Assembly (NCBI GenBank): GCA_964577825.1
Contig: CAZOBJ010000089.1
Span: forward strand, 1 to 12,943
Reading direction: 5' to 3'
DNA length: 12,943 bases
Source of the DNA: CAZOBJ01 sp964577825
Lineage (GTDB): Bacteria; Planctomycetota; SZUA-567; JAFGNG01
Part shown: one piece after another, positions 4,958 to 12,943 of the stretch
Position numbering within the stretch: position 1 is the first letter of the stretch
How the letters are laid out: every line of letters begins with the position of its first letter
The notes under the pieces: generated by a model
The model's input: the letters and a program-made list of their open reading frames with translations, nothing else
Told to the model about the DNA's origin: nothing
Databases searched by the model: none
Translations under genes and position numbers: made by a program

Positions 4958-6937
4958 GTGACTGTGGCGCGCGTGGTGATCGAACATGTCTCGCCGACCG
5001 TGGACTGCGGCCGCCACCCGGTCAAGCGGGTGGTCGGCGACGCGGTGACCGTGGAGGCGGACGTCTTCGCGGACGGGCACGATGTGCTGGCCGCGATCGT
5101 GCGCCACCGGCGCAAGGGCGGCCGATGGGCCCAGACGCCCATGCGGCATGTGAACAACGACCGGTGGCGGGGTGCCTTTCCGGTCCCGCGGCTGGGCGTG
5201 TACGAGTTCGCGATCCGGGCCTGGGTGGACCACTTCGGCTCGTGGCGCCGCGACCTCGCGCGCAAGGCCGAGGCCGGGCAGGACGTGCGCGTGGACCTGC
5301 TCGTGGGCGCCGGGCTCGTGGACCAGGCCGCCCGCCAAACCCGCAGCCGCAAGGCCGCCAAGCGCCTCCAGGCCGCGGCCGGACAACTGCGCTCCAGCGC
5401 CCCGGTCGCCCAGCGGTTGCGCGCCGCGCTCGACCCGGAGCTCGCGTCCCTGTTGGCCGATCATGCCGTGCCCTCTCCTATCACGGACACGGAGGCGGCG
5501 TACGAGATCCGCGTCGACCCGGTGGAAGCGCGGTTTTCCACCTGGTACGAGCTCTTCCCTCGGTCCGCGAGCGAGACCCCGGGCACGCACGGCACGTTCG
5601 CGGATGTAGAGGCGCGGCTCCCGTACATCCAGGAGCTCGGGTTCGACGTCCTGTACCTGCCGCCCATCCATCCGATCGGGCGCGCCAAGCGCAAGGGGCC
5701 GAACATGGCACCCGCGGCCGGGCCCGAGGACCCAGGAAGCCCGTGGGCCATCGGCGGCCCCGAAGGCGGGCACAAGAGTGTGCACCCTGCGTTGGGCACG
5801 CTCGCGGACTTCCGCCGACTCGTGCAGGCGGCCGAGCGTCGAGGCATCCGCGTGGCGCTCGATATCGCGTTCCAGTGCTCCCCGGACCATCCGTACCTCA
5901 AGGAACACCCCGAGTGGTTCCGCACGCGGCCCGACGGCACGGTCCAGTATGCGGAGAACCCGCCGAAGAAGTACGAGGACATCTTGCCCTTCGACTTCGA
6001 GACCCCGGACGCCCGCGGCCTGTGGGAGGAGCTCAAGAGCGTCTTCACCTTCTGGATCGAACAGGGCGTGCGCATGTTCCGCGTGGACAATCCGCACACC
6101 AAGCCGTTCGCGTTCTGGGAAAGGCTGATCGCGGACCTCAAGGCCGACCATCCGGACGTGGTGTTCCTGTGCGAGGCGTTCACCCGGCCCAAGGTCATGC
6201 ACAAGCTCGCCAAGCTCGGATTCTCGCAGTCCTACACCTACTTCACCTGGCGCAACACCAAATGGGAGCTCGAACAGTACATTCACGAACTCACGCAGAC
6301 CGCGGGCCGCGAGTACCTGCGGCCCAACCTATGGCCCAACACCCCGGACATCCTGACCGAGTATTTGCAGATCGGCGGGCGCAACGCGTTCAAGATCCGG
6401 CTGATCCTGGCCGCCACCATGGCGGCGAACTACGGCGTCTACGGCCCGGCCTTCGAGCTGTGCGAGAACCGGCCCCTGCGGCCGGGCAGCGAGGAATACC
6501 TCGATTCGGAGAAGTACCAGGTGCGCCACTGGGACCTGGACGATCCGGCGAGCCTGCGCGACCTCGTCTCCCGCGTGAACCGGGTCCGCCGCGACAACCC
6601 GGCCCTACAGCACGACTGGAACCTCCGCTTCCATCCGGTGGACAACGAGCAGCTCCTGTGCTACAGCAAACACACCGAGGACCTTTCGGACCTCGTGCTG
6701 GTGGTGGTCAACCTCGACCCGCACCACACCCATGCCGGGTGGGTGGACCTGCCCCTGGAGGCCTTCGGGCTCCCGCCGCACCAGCCTTTTCAGGTCCACG
6801 ACCTGCTCAGCGAGGCGCGATTCCTGTGGCACGGCGCGCGCAACTACGTGGAGCTCGATCCGAACGTCTCGCCCGCGCACGTGTTCCGCGTGCGGCGCAA
6901 GATGCGAACCGAACAGGACTTCGACTACTACCTCTGA
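4958..6937 (+). CDS. glgE: Alpha-1,4-glucan:maltose-1-phosphate maltosyltransferase (GH13 subfamily 3)
   Basis: GlgE transfers the maltosyl unit of alpha-maltose-1-phosphate to the non-reducing end of an alpha-1,4-glucan, releasing phosphate. It works in the cytosol. With the GTG start the protein has 659 residues, a normal family length. Residues about 1-190 are the beta-rich N-terminal domain (DUF3416 type). The GH13 barrel starts near W196 (STWYELFPRS), with LYLPPIHPIG at 232-241 and the GlgE-type motif NPPKKYEDI at 334-342. The nucleophile is D377 (FRVDNPHTKP), the acid/base is E406 (LCEAFTRPK) and the third acid is D464 (NTPDIL). The 29 and 58 residue spacings agree with characterised GlgE. 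A C-terminal beta domain follows. No active-site residue is missing. It is the first gene of the operon, 25 nt before treS/mak. The whole operon shows a very strong bias to C or G at third codon positions. Confidence 0.96.
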   Translation: MTVARVVIEHVSPTVDCGRHPVKRVVGDAVTVEADVFADGHDVLAAIVRHRRKGGRWAQTPMRHVNNDRWRGAFPVPRLGVYEFAIRAWVDHFGSWRRDLARKAEAGQDVRVDLLVGAGLVDQAARQTRSRKAAKRLQAAAGQLRSSAPVAQRLRAALDPELASLLADHAVPSPITDTEAAYEIRVDPVEARFSTWYELFPRSASETPGTHGTFADVEARLPYIQELGFDVLYLPPIHPIGRAKRKGPNMAPAAGPEDPGSPWAIGGPEGGHKSVHPALGTLADFRRLVQAAERRGIRVALDIAFQCSPDHPYLKEHPEWFRTRPDGTVQYAENPPKKYEDILPFDFETPDARGLWEELKSVFTFWIEQGVRMFRVDNPHTKPFAFWERLIADLKADHPDVVFLCEAFTRPKVMHKLAKLGFSQSYTYFTWRNTKWELEQYIHELTQTAGREYLRPNLWPNTPDILTEYLQIGGRNAFKIRLILAATMAANYGVYGPAFELCENRPLRPGSEEYLDSEKYQVRHWDLDDPASLRDLVSRVNRVRRDNPALQHDWNLRFHPVDNEQLLCYSKHTEDLSDLVLVVVNLDPHHTHAGWVDLPLEAFGLPPHQPFQVHDLLSEARFLWHGARNYVELDPNVSPAHVFRVRRKMRTEQDFDYYL

Positions 6938-6962
6938 CCCGCGATCAAGGGCCCAAGCTCCG

Positions 6963-9900
6963 ATGAACCAGGCGACCTCGCGCACCAGAAGACCCCGGCC
7001 GGCGGAGCTGTCCCTGCTTGAGGACGACCCGCTCTGGTACAAGGACGCGGTCATCTACGAGCTGCACGTGCGCGCCTTCCAGGACAGCGACGAGGACGGC
7101 ATCGGCGACTTCCGCGGACTCTCGTCGCGCGTGGACTATCTGCAGGACCTGGGGGTCACCGGGATCTGGCTCTTGCCCTTCTACCCGTCTCCGCTCAAGG
7201 ACGACGGGTACGACATCGCCGACTACATGAACATCCACCCCGCCTACGGAACCATGCGCGACTTCAAGGCGTTTCTGCGCGCCGCGCACGACCGCGGGTT
7301 GCGGGTCATCACCGAGCTCGTGATCAACCACACCTCCGACCAGCACGCCTGGTTCCAGCGCGCCCGCCGCGCGAAACCGAACAGCTCCTTGCGCGACTTC
7401 TACGTGTGGAGCGACACCCCGAACCGGTACAGCGACGCGCGCATCATCTTCCAGGACTTCGAGCCGTCGAACTGGACCTGGGACCCGGTGGCCGAGGCCT
7501 ACTACTGGCACCGGTTCTACGCGCACCAGCCGGACCTCAACTTCGACAATCCGCGCGTGCGCAAGGCCATCTTCCGCGTGCTGGACTTCTGGTTCGGTCT
7601 GGGCGTGGACGGACTGCGCCTGGACGCGGTTCCCTATCTGCACGAGGAAGAGGGCACCAACTGCGAGAACCTGCCGCGCACGCACGAGTTCATCCGCCAG
7701 ATCCGCGCGCACGTGGACCGCAAGTACCGCAATCGCCTTTTGCTCGCGGAGGCCAACCAGTGGCCCGAGGACGCGGTGGATTACTTCGGCCAGGGGCGAG
7801 AATGCCACATGGCCTTCCACTTCCCGCTCATGCCGCGCCTGTTCATGGCCGCGCGCATGGAGGACCGATATCCGGTCGTGGATATCTTCGACCAGACGCC
7901 CGAGATCCCCGCGGACTGCCAGTGGGCCCTGTTCCTGCGCAACCACGACGAGCTCAGCCTCGAGATGGTCACAGACGAGGAAAAGGACTACATGTACCGG
8001 ATGTATGCGCGAGACCCCCAGATGCGGATCAACCTGGGCATCCGGCGCCGGCTCGCGCCCCTGCTGGGCGGCCACCGCCGCCGCATCGAGCTCATGAACG
8101 GGCTGCTCTTCTCCCTGCCGGGCACGCCCATCCTCTACTACGGCGACGAGCTGGGCATGGGCGACAACATCTATCTCGGAGACCGCAACGGCGTACGCAC
8201 GCCCATGCAGTGGAGCGCGGACCGCAACGCCGGCTTCTCCACTGCGAACTCGCAGCGGCTGTACATGCCGGTCATCATCGATCCGGAGCATCACTACAAC
8301 ACGTACAACGTGGACGCCGAGCAAAACAACCCGCATTCGCTTCTATGGTGGATGAAGCGGCTCATCGGCCTGCGCAAGAGCCTTACCGCCTTGGGACGTG
8401 GGGGCCTCGAGTTCCTGCATCCGGACAATCCCAAGATCCTTGCCTTTCTTCGCGTGCACGGGGAAGAGCGCATCCTGGTCGCGGCGAACTTGTCTCGATT
8501 CGTGCAGTGGGCGGAGCTCGACCTCGCAGGCTACGAAGGCCTGAACCCGGTCGAGTTATTCGGGCATACCGAGTTTCCGCCGATCACCGAGGCCCCATAT
8601 TTCATCTCGCTGGCGCCGCACACGTTCTTCTGGTTTCGTCTCGAACCTCGCGAGGCAACGGTGCACGAGGTGGAGGAGCAGGTCAATTGGGAGGACCTGC
8701 CGCTCTTGCACCTGACCGGCTCGTGGGACGGCGTGTTTTCCGGTCGCTCGCGCGGCGCCTTGGAACGTGCGCTTCCCGCGTACCTGGAGCGCTGCCGGTG
8801 GTTTCGCTCCAAGGGACGGACGATCGAGTCTGCATCCGTGCGCGAACGCATTCCTGTGCCCTGCGGTGAGGACACGGCGCAGGTCTCGCTCGTGGACGTC
8901 ACCTATGCCGTGGGCGACGATGAGACGTACCTCCTTCCCCTGGCGTTTCATCCAGTCCAGGCCGGGGAGGCACCGCCCCAGGGCGTGACGGACAGTGGGA
9001 TCGTGCGGATCCACCTGCGCAACGCGGACACCGAGGGCGTGCTCTACGACGCCCTGCACAACCCCCGGTTTGCCGAGGCGCTGCTCGAAGCCATTGCGCG
9101 GCGCCGACGGCTCAAGGGCGGGCGCTGTGCCCTGCGCACATCCCGCACGCGTGCATTCCGCGAACTCGCCGCCCGCGAGCCCGAGGGTGCTGTCTCTGTA
9201 GTCAACGTCGAACAGACGAACACCTCGGTCACGCTCCAGGAGCGCTTCATCCTGAAGGTTTTCCGTAAGATAGAGCCGGGGGCCAATCCGGATCTGGAGC
9301 TCGGCCGCTTTCTGACGGACCGCCGGTTCCCCCATATCCCGCGCGTCGCGGGCTACATCGAGTACGCCAAGGCACGCGAGCAACCCGCCGCCGTGGCCAT
9401 ACTGCAGGAATACGTACCCAACGAGGGTGACGCCTGGGCGGTGACCATGAATGCGCTGGGAACCTTTGTGGACCAGGCCCTGGCCCTGGGTTCGCAGACC
9501 CAACCGGAACCGCCACGGCGGCAAACCATCCTATCTCTGAGCAAGGAGCACGTCCCGGACCGGCTGGCCGGGCTGGTCGGGCATTACCTAGAACTCGCGC
9601 GGCTTCTGGGCCAGCGCACCGCCCAGATGCACCTGGCGCTCGCCTCGGACGAGCGCACCCCGGACTTCGCCCCCGAACCGCTGTCCGCGCTCGGGCAACG
9701 GGCCCTGTACCAGTCCCTGCGCAACCTCACCGTGCGTGTGTTCCAGGCGCTTCGTCGGCGCGCAAGGACGCTGCCCGAGGAGATCCGCCCGGAGGCACAA
9801 GACTTGCTTGAGCGACAAGCGGAGGTTCTCGCGCGCCTTCGCACCGTGCGCGAGCGGCGGGTGAGCACGAAGCTCATCCGCATCCATGGCGACTTCCATT

Positions 9901-10331
9901 TGGGCCAGGTTCTGCATACAGGCAAGGATTTTTACATCATCGACTTCGAAGGCGAACCAGCACGCAGCCTAAGCGAACGCCGCAACAAACGCTCGCCCCT
10001 GGTGGACGTCGCCGGCATGATCCGCTCGTTCAGCTACGCCGCGCAGAGCACACTGCTGCGCCGAGCCGCGGTGCGCTCCGAAGACGTCGTCGCGCTGCGA
10101 CCGTGGATCGAGGCCTGGCAGGCACATGTGAGCGGCGTGTATGTGCGCGCCTATCTGGACACGGCGACCAACGGTGACTTTCTTCCGTCGCGTCAGGCGG
10201 ATCTGCGGATGCTGCTGGAGGCATTTGTGCTGGAGAAGGCCGTCTACGAGCTCGGATACGAGCTGAACAACCGGCCGCAATGGGCGACGATCCCTCTGCA
10301 GAGCATTCGCGACTTGCTGGCGAGTCGTTGA
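6963..10331 (+). CDS. treS: Trehalose synthase / maltokinase fusion protein (TreS-Mak)
   Basis: This 1122-residue bifunctional protein makes the GlgE substrate: the TreS half interconverts trehalose and maltose, and the kinase half phosphorylates maltose with ATP to maltose-1-phosphate. TreS covers about residues 20-560, with WYKDAVIYELHVRAF from W25, VINHTSD near 120, nucleophile D221 (GLRLDAVPYL), acid/base E263 (LLAEANQWP) and D329 (FLRNHDEL). A linker leads to the maltokinase (Pep2-type, aminoglycoside-phosphotransferase-like fold) from about 575. It shows a likely ATP-binding lysine K765 (ILKVFRK), the catalytic loop HGDFHLGQ with D977, and the metal-binding IDFEGEP with D994. All key residues are present, so both halves look active. 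The ATG at 6963 has AAGGG 11 nt before it. The frame is open further upstream, but that part lies in the glgE 3' end and does not resemble TreS. Separate treS and mak genes are the common arrangement, and fusions are known in several phyla. Confidence 0.95.
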   Translation: MNQATSRTRRPRPAELSLLEDDPLWYKDAVIYELHVRAFQDSDEDGIGDFRGLSSRVDYLQDLGVTGIWLLPFYPSPLKDDGYDIADYMNIHPAYGTMRDFKAFLRAAHDRGLRVITELVINHTSDQHAWFQRARRAKPNSSLRDFYVWSDTPNRYSDARIIFQDFEPSNWTWDPVAEAYYWHRFYAHQPDLNFDNPRVRKAIFRVLDFWFGLGVDGLRLDAVPYLHEEEGTNCENLPRTHEFIRQIRAHVDRKYRNRLLLAEANQWPEDAVDYFGQGRECHMAFHFPLMPRLFMAARMEDRYPVVDIFDQTPEIPADCQWALFLRNHDELSLEMVTDEEKDYMYRMYARDPQMRINLGIRRRLAPLLGGHRRRIELMNGLLFSLPGTPILYYGDELGMGDNIYLGDRNGVRTPMQWSADRNAGFSTANSQRLYMPVIIDPEHHYNTYNVDAEQNNPHSLLWWMKRLIGLRKSLTALGRGGLEFLHPDNPKILAFLRVHGEERILVAANLSRFVQWAELDLAGYEGLNPVELFGHTEFPPITEAPYFISLAPHTFFWFRLEPREATVHEVEEQVNWEDLPLLHLTGSWDGVFSGRSRGALERALPAYLERCRWFRSKGRTIESASVRERIPVPCGEDTAQVSLVDVTYAVGDDETYLLPLAFHPVQAGEAPPQGVTDSGIVRIHLRNADTEGVLYDALHNPRFAEALLEAIARRRRLKGGRCALRTSRTRAFRELAAREPEGAVSVVNVEQTNTSVTLQERFILKVFRKIEPGANPDLELGRFLTDRRFPHIPRVAGYIEYAKAREQPAAVAILQEYVPNEGDAWAVTMNALGTFVDQALALGSQTQPEPPRRQTILSLSKEHVPDRLAGLVGHYLELARLLGQRTAQMHLALASDERTPDFAPEPLSALGQRALYQSLRNLTVRVFQALRRRARTLPEEIRPEAQDLLERQAEVLARLRTVRERRVSTKLIRIHGDFHLGQVLHTGKDFYIIDFEGEPARSLSERRNKRSPLVDVAGMIRSFSYAAQSTLLRRAAVRSEDVVALRPWIEAWQAHVSGVYVRAYLDTATNGDFLPSRQADLRMLLEAFVLEKAVYELGYELNNRPQWATIPLQSIRDLLASR

Positions 10332-10343
10332 GCCATACTGACC

Positions 10344-10348
10344 GGGAG
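10344..10348 (+). promoter_or_regulatory. Ribosome binding site of glgB
   Basis: GGGAG lies 5 nt before ATG 10354, inside the 22-nt gap after treS/mak. It supports the ATG as the true start and translation of glgB as part of the same transcript. Confidence 0.6.
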
Positions 10349-10353
10349 ACGAT

Positions 10354-12437
10354 ATGACCACAGAGTCCAGTCGTGTCGAGTACGGGTTTTCCCTGCTGAC
10401 CGAATACGACATCTATCTCTTCAAGCAGGCCTCGCACGCTCACCTGTACGACAAGATGGGCGCGCATCCCATGCGCCGCGAGGGCCTGGACGGCACCCAG
10501 TTCGCGGTGTGGGCGCCCAACGCCGAGGCCGTCTCCGTGGTGGGTGACTTCAACGGCTGGGCGCCCCAGGCGCACCCGCTGCGCGTCCGCGAGGATGAGT
10601 NNNNNNNNNNNNNNNNNNNNNNNNNNNNNNNNNNNNNNNNNNNNNNNNNNNNNNNNNNNNNNNNNNNNNNNNNNNNNNNNNNNNNNNNNNNNNNNNNNNN
10701 GACTTCAACGGCTGGGCGCCCCAGGCGCACCCGCTGCGCGTCCGCGAGGATGAGTCGGGCATCTGGGAGGGGTTTCTGCCGGGCGTGAACGCGGGCGCCT
10801 GCTACAAGTACCACATCGCCAGCCGACTGAACGGCTACCACGTGGACAAGGGCGATCCCTATGGATTCCACTGCCAGGTCTCGCCCGAGACCGCCTCCGT
10901 GGTCTGGGACCTGGACTACGACTGGGGCGACGGCGATTGGATGAAGTCGCGCGCGTCGCGGAACAGCCTGGACGCCCCCCTGTCCGTATACGAGGTGCAC
11001 CTCGGCTCATGGCAGCGGGTCCCCGAGGAGCGCGGGCGTCCGCTCACCTACCGCGAACTCGCCCCGCGCCTGGCCTCGTACGTCAAGGAGGTCGGGTTCA
11101 CGCACGTGGAGTTCCTGCCGATCATGGAGCATCCCTTCTACGGGTCCTGGGGCTACCAGGTCACCGGGTACTACGCGCCCACCAGCCGGTATGGCACGCC
11201 GCAGGACTTCATGTATCTCGTGGACCATCTTCACCAGAACGGCATCGGCGTGCTGCTGGACTGGGTGCCGTCGCACTTCCCCAGCAACGAGTACGGGCTC
11301 GTGTACTTCGACGGCACACACCTGTACGAGCACGAGGATCCGCGCGAGGGGTTCCATCCGGAATGGAAAAGCTACATCTTCAATTACGGCCGCAACGAGG
11401 TCCGCGCGTTCCTGGTGAGCAACGCGCTCTTCTGGCTCAAGACCTACCATGCCGACGGCCTGCGCGTGGACGCGGTCGCGTCCATGCTCTACCGCGACTA
11501 CGGCCGCAAGGAAGGCGAATGGATCCCCAACGAATACGGCGGCCGCGAGAACCTGCAGGCCATCTCTCTGCTGCGCAACATGAACGAAGCAGCCTACCGC
11601 GAGCATCCGGACATCCTCACCATCGCCGAGGAGTCCACGGCCTGGCCCATGGTCACGCGCCCGACCTATGCGGGCGGCCTGGGGTTTGGCCTGAAGTGGA
11701 ACATGGGCTGGATGCACGACACGCTGCGCTACATGTCCAAGGAACCGGTCTACCGCAAGTATCATCACGGCGACCTCACCTTCAGCATCCTGTACGCATT
11801 CTCCGAGAACTTTGTGCTGCCGCTCTCGCACGACGAGGTGGTCTTCGGCAAGAAGTCCCTGTTGCAGAAGATGCCCGGCGACGATTGGCAGCGCTTCGCC
11901 AACCTCCGGCTGCTCTATGGATACATGTTCACGCATCCGGGCAAGAAACACCTGTTCATGGGCGGGGAGTTCGGCCAATGGAACGAGTGGTACCACGAGA
12001 GCAGCCTGGACTGGGACGTGCTCCAGGACGACCGCCATAGAGGCCTGCTCGAATGGTTCAAGGACCTGAGCCGCTTCTACCGAGACGAACCCGCCTTGTG
12101 GCAGGCGGACAACGTGCCCGAGGGCTTCGAGTGGATCGACTTCAACGACGTAAACAACAGCGTGATCGCCTACAAGCGCAAAGGGCGCGACCCGGAGGCG
12201 CAGGTGCTTGTCCTCTGCAACTTCACCCCGGTCCCTCGGCATAACTACCGGCTCGGCGTGGGCCAGCCCGGCGCGTGGCGCGAGGTCCTCAACAGCGACG
12301 CATGGAACTACGGCGGCTCCGGACAGGGCAACCTGGGCGGCGTCGACTCCGTGCCCGTGCCGTACCACGGCCAGTACCACTCGCTCAATCTCACTCTGCC
12401 GCCGCTGGGAGTGGTGGTCTTCAAGCGGTCTTCGTGA
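10354..12437 (+). CDS. glgB: 1,4-alpha-glucan branching enzyme, split by an artificial assembly gap
   Basis: GlgB cuts an alpha-1,4 chain and rejoins the piece by an alpha-1,6 link, producing branches on the polymer that GlgE elongates. As printed, the gene is broken by 100 Ns and shifts frame across them. When the 55 bp repeated on both sides are merged (removing 155 nt), one continuous 642-residue protein results. Its CBM48-type N-terminal module (FAVWAPNAEAVSVVGDFNGW) spans the join near residues 49-68. In merged numbering the nucleophile is D321 (ADGLRVDAVASML), the acid/base E374 (TIAEESTAWP) and the third acid D442 (LPLSHDEVV). The 53 and 68 residue spacings equal those of the E. coli enzyme. 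SVYEVHLGSW and the conserved GWGYQVTGYYAP-like stretch (here WGYQVTGYYAP) are present. The length matches branching enzymes without the extra N1 module. It is the last gene of the operon. Confidence 0.95.
10546..10600. repeat. 55-bp sequence at the left flank of the N gap (copy 1)
   Basis: This stretch, from GACTTCAACG to GAGGATGAGT, is identical over all 55 bases to 10701-10755. It codes for the DFNGWAPQ part of GlgB in frame. The best explanation is an unmerged end overlap of two contigs. Confidence 0.95.
10601..10700. other. Assembly gap of exactly 100 Ns
   Basis: A block of 100 undetermined bases, a conventional placeholder for a gap of unknown size. The flanking identical 55-mers imply that the real gap length is negative, so no sequence is missing. 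Confidence 0.97.
10701..10755. repeat. 55-bp sequence at the right flank of the N gap (copy 2)
   Basis: Identical to 10546-10600. It continues directly into the rest of glgB (GAT GAG TCG GGC ATC TGG), in the frame of the large downstream part of the gene. Confidence 0.95.
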
Positions 12438-12452
12438 CACGCGATCCAACAA

Positions 12453-12480
12453 GAGGCCGCGAGCTGTCGGACGCGGCCTC
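12453..12480. terminator. Hairpin after glgB, possible operon terminator
   Basis: A perfect 9-bp stem GAGGCCGCG/CGCGGCCTC with a 10-nt loop begins 15 nt after the glgB stop codon. The sequence after it on the plus strand is GGCGCCCGC, without a U-tract, so it is not a classical intrinsic terminator. Its place between convergent genes still suggests a transcript-end or 3'-protection role in either direction. The rest of the gap to 12581 shows nothing recognisable. Confidence 0.45.
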
Positions 12481-12581
12481 GGCGCCCGCACAAGTGAAAA
12501 ATCGTTGTTGGGATCGGCGAAGCGTCACGCGACGAACGTCTTGGCGGGCCGGTCGCCCCTTGAGGCAGACGCGCGCGATAC

Positions 12582-12943
12582 TCAGAAAATCCGCACGGTG
12601 CTCAGGATCTTGGCTACGTCCAGGCCGCCTTCGCGGTCGAAGTACAGCCCGTAGACCAAATATCCCTTGGACTGGTGCCGGCCCAGGAACACGTGACAGG
12701 CCGCATCTCGGCACAGAAGAATGCCCTGGTAGTAGGCGCCCAGGCCCTTGCGTCCGCGCAGCAGCATGTCGCGAGCCGTCACGTTCTTGAAGGAGCTGAG
12801 GAGCTCGGTCTGCTTGCTCTCCAGGAAGTCCACAAGGTCGACCTGCTCTTCCATGGGGAACACGACCACCACCACGCGCGTGAGGTCGTTGGGCGACACG
12901 AACCGGTATTGCATGCCGCCCAGGCCGGGGTGCTTCTGCACGG
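12582..12943 (-). CDS. C-terminal part of an unidentified protein, running off the right edge
   Basis: About 120 residues are visible, ending with KILSTVRIF and TGA. The frame is open to the window end. The GTG at 12941 is probably internal, so the 5' part lies outside. The sequence has a protein-like composition: a hydrophobic strand (RVVVVVFPM), an acidic helix (EEQVDLVDFLESKQTELLSSF) and a basic/aromatic stretch (RGRKGLGAYYQG) followed by a short Cys pair (LLCRDAACHVFLG). I do not recognise the family. It is convergent with glgB, so it is not in the glg operon. Confidence 0.65.
   Translation of the reverse strand, partial: VQKHPGLGGMQYRFVSPNDLTRVVVVVFPMEEQVDLVDFLESKQTELLSSFKNVTARDMLLRGRKGLGAYYQGILLCRDAACHVFLGRHQSKGYLVYGLYFDREGGLDVAKILSTVRIF

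Noticed and set aside
4895..6286. Long minus-strand open frame opposite glgE (463 codons)
   Set aside because: An antisense shadow caused by third-position GC bias. No motifs, and composition dominated by Arg, Gly, Val and Leu.
6732..6962. Upstream extension of the TreS-Mak frame
   Set aside because: The 77 extra codons lie inside the 3' end of glgE and read as Arg/Ser/Thr-rich sequence unrelated to TreS. The ATG at 6963 has a ribosome binding site and a normal TreS N-terminus.
4696..6966. A 756-codon open plus-strand frame overlapping glgE
   Set aside because: It is rich in Arg, Pro, Gly and Ala with no domain motif, as expected for an off-frame reading of GC-rich DNA. The glgE frame carries all catalytic residues.
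6945..8336. Long minus-strand open frame opposite treS (463 codons)
   Set aside because: Mirror of the strongly biased treS codons, without any recognisable domain.
10354..10788. A 144-codon frame reading through the Ns as a separate protein, or glgB as a true pseudogene
   Set aside because: After the gap this frame leaves the GlgB reading frame. The repeated 55 bp show that the frame change is created by the assembly gap.
11007..12491. Long minus-strand open frame opposite glgB (494 codons)
   Set aside because: Antisense shadow rich in Val, Arg, Gly and His, and no ribosome binding site or motif supports it.

Overview
The window is GC-rich bacterial chromosome with a complete GlgE-pathway operon, a tmRNA gene, and a looser accessory-looking left third. 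The phylum cannot be fixed from the sequence. A large secreted DUF4838-type protein, long intergenic spaces and a GlgE/TreS-maltokinase/GlgB set would fit a Planctomycetes-Verrucomicrobia-Hydrogenedentota-like lineage or a similar environmental genome, but this is a low-confidence inference. The 100-N gap shows it is a draft, probably metagenome-derived, assembly.

Region 1-1951 is mostly minus strand. It has a possible start of a gene leaving the left edge (1-21), a small Cys-rich secreted peptide (83-310), and a membrane sterol-desaturase-family protein (655-1593). Each of the last two genes is preceded by a copy of an imperfect repeat of about 115 bp (395-507 and 1650-1764). The promoter-proximal end of each copy supplies a TTGACG -35-like box 17 bp from a plausible -10, so the repeat may be a shared upstream module.

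Region 1906-3832 holds a plus-strand secreted DUF4838-type protein behind a good sigma70-like promoter. It is followed by about 340 bp without a gene.

Region 4174-4670 is a minus-strand ssrA (tmRNA) unit: a TTGCGA-17-TATAAT promoter, a mature RNA of 355 nt encoding the tag ANTNYALAA, and a hairpin terminator. Acceptor stem, T arm, long-range P2 helix and pseudoknot PK1 can all be traced.

Region 4816-12437 is the plus-strand operon glgE - treS/mak fusion - glgB, with gaps of only 25 and 22 nt. Together they form the GlgE route: TreS converts trehalose to maltose, the fused maltokinase makes maltose-1-phosphate, GlgE adds maltosyl units to an alpha-1,4-glucan, and GlgB adds the alpha-1,6 branches. 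glgB is interrupted by 100 Ns whose two flanks carry the same 55 bp. Collapsing that overlap restores one uninterrupted 642-residue protein, so the break is an assembly artefact. A convergent unidentified gene enters from the right edge on the minus strand.

I found no CRISPR array, insertion sequence, defence system or clearly new multi-gene system. The most promising unexplained item is the promoter-linked repeat pair.
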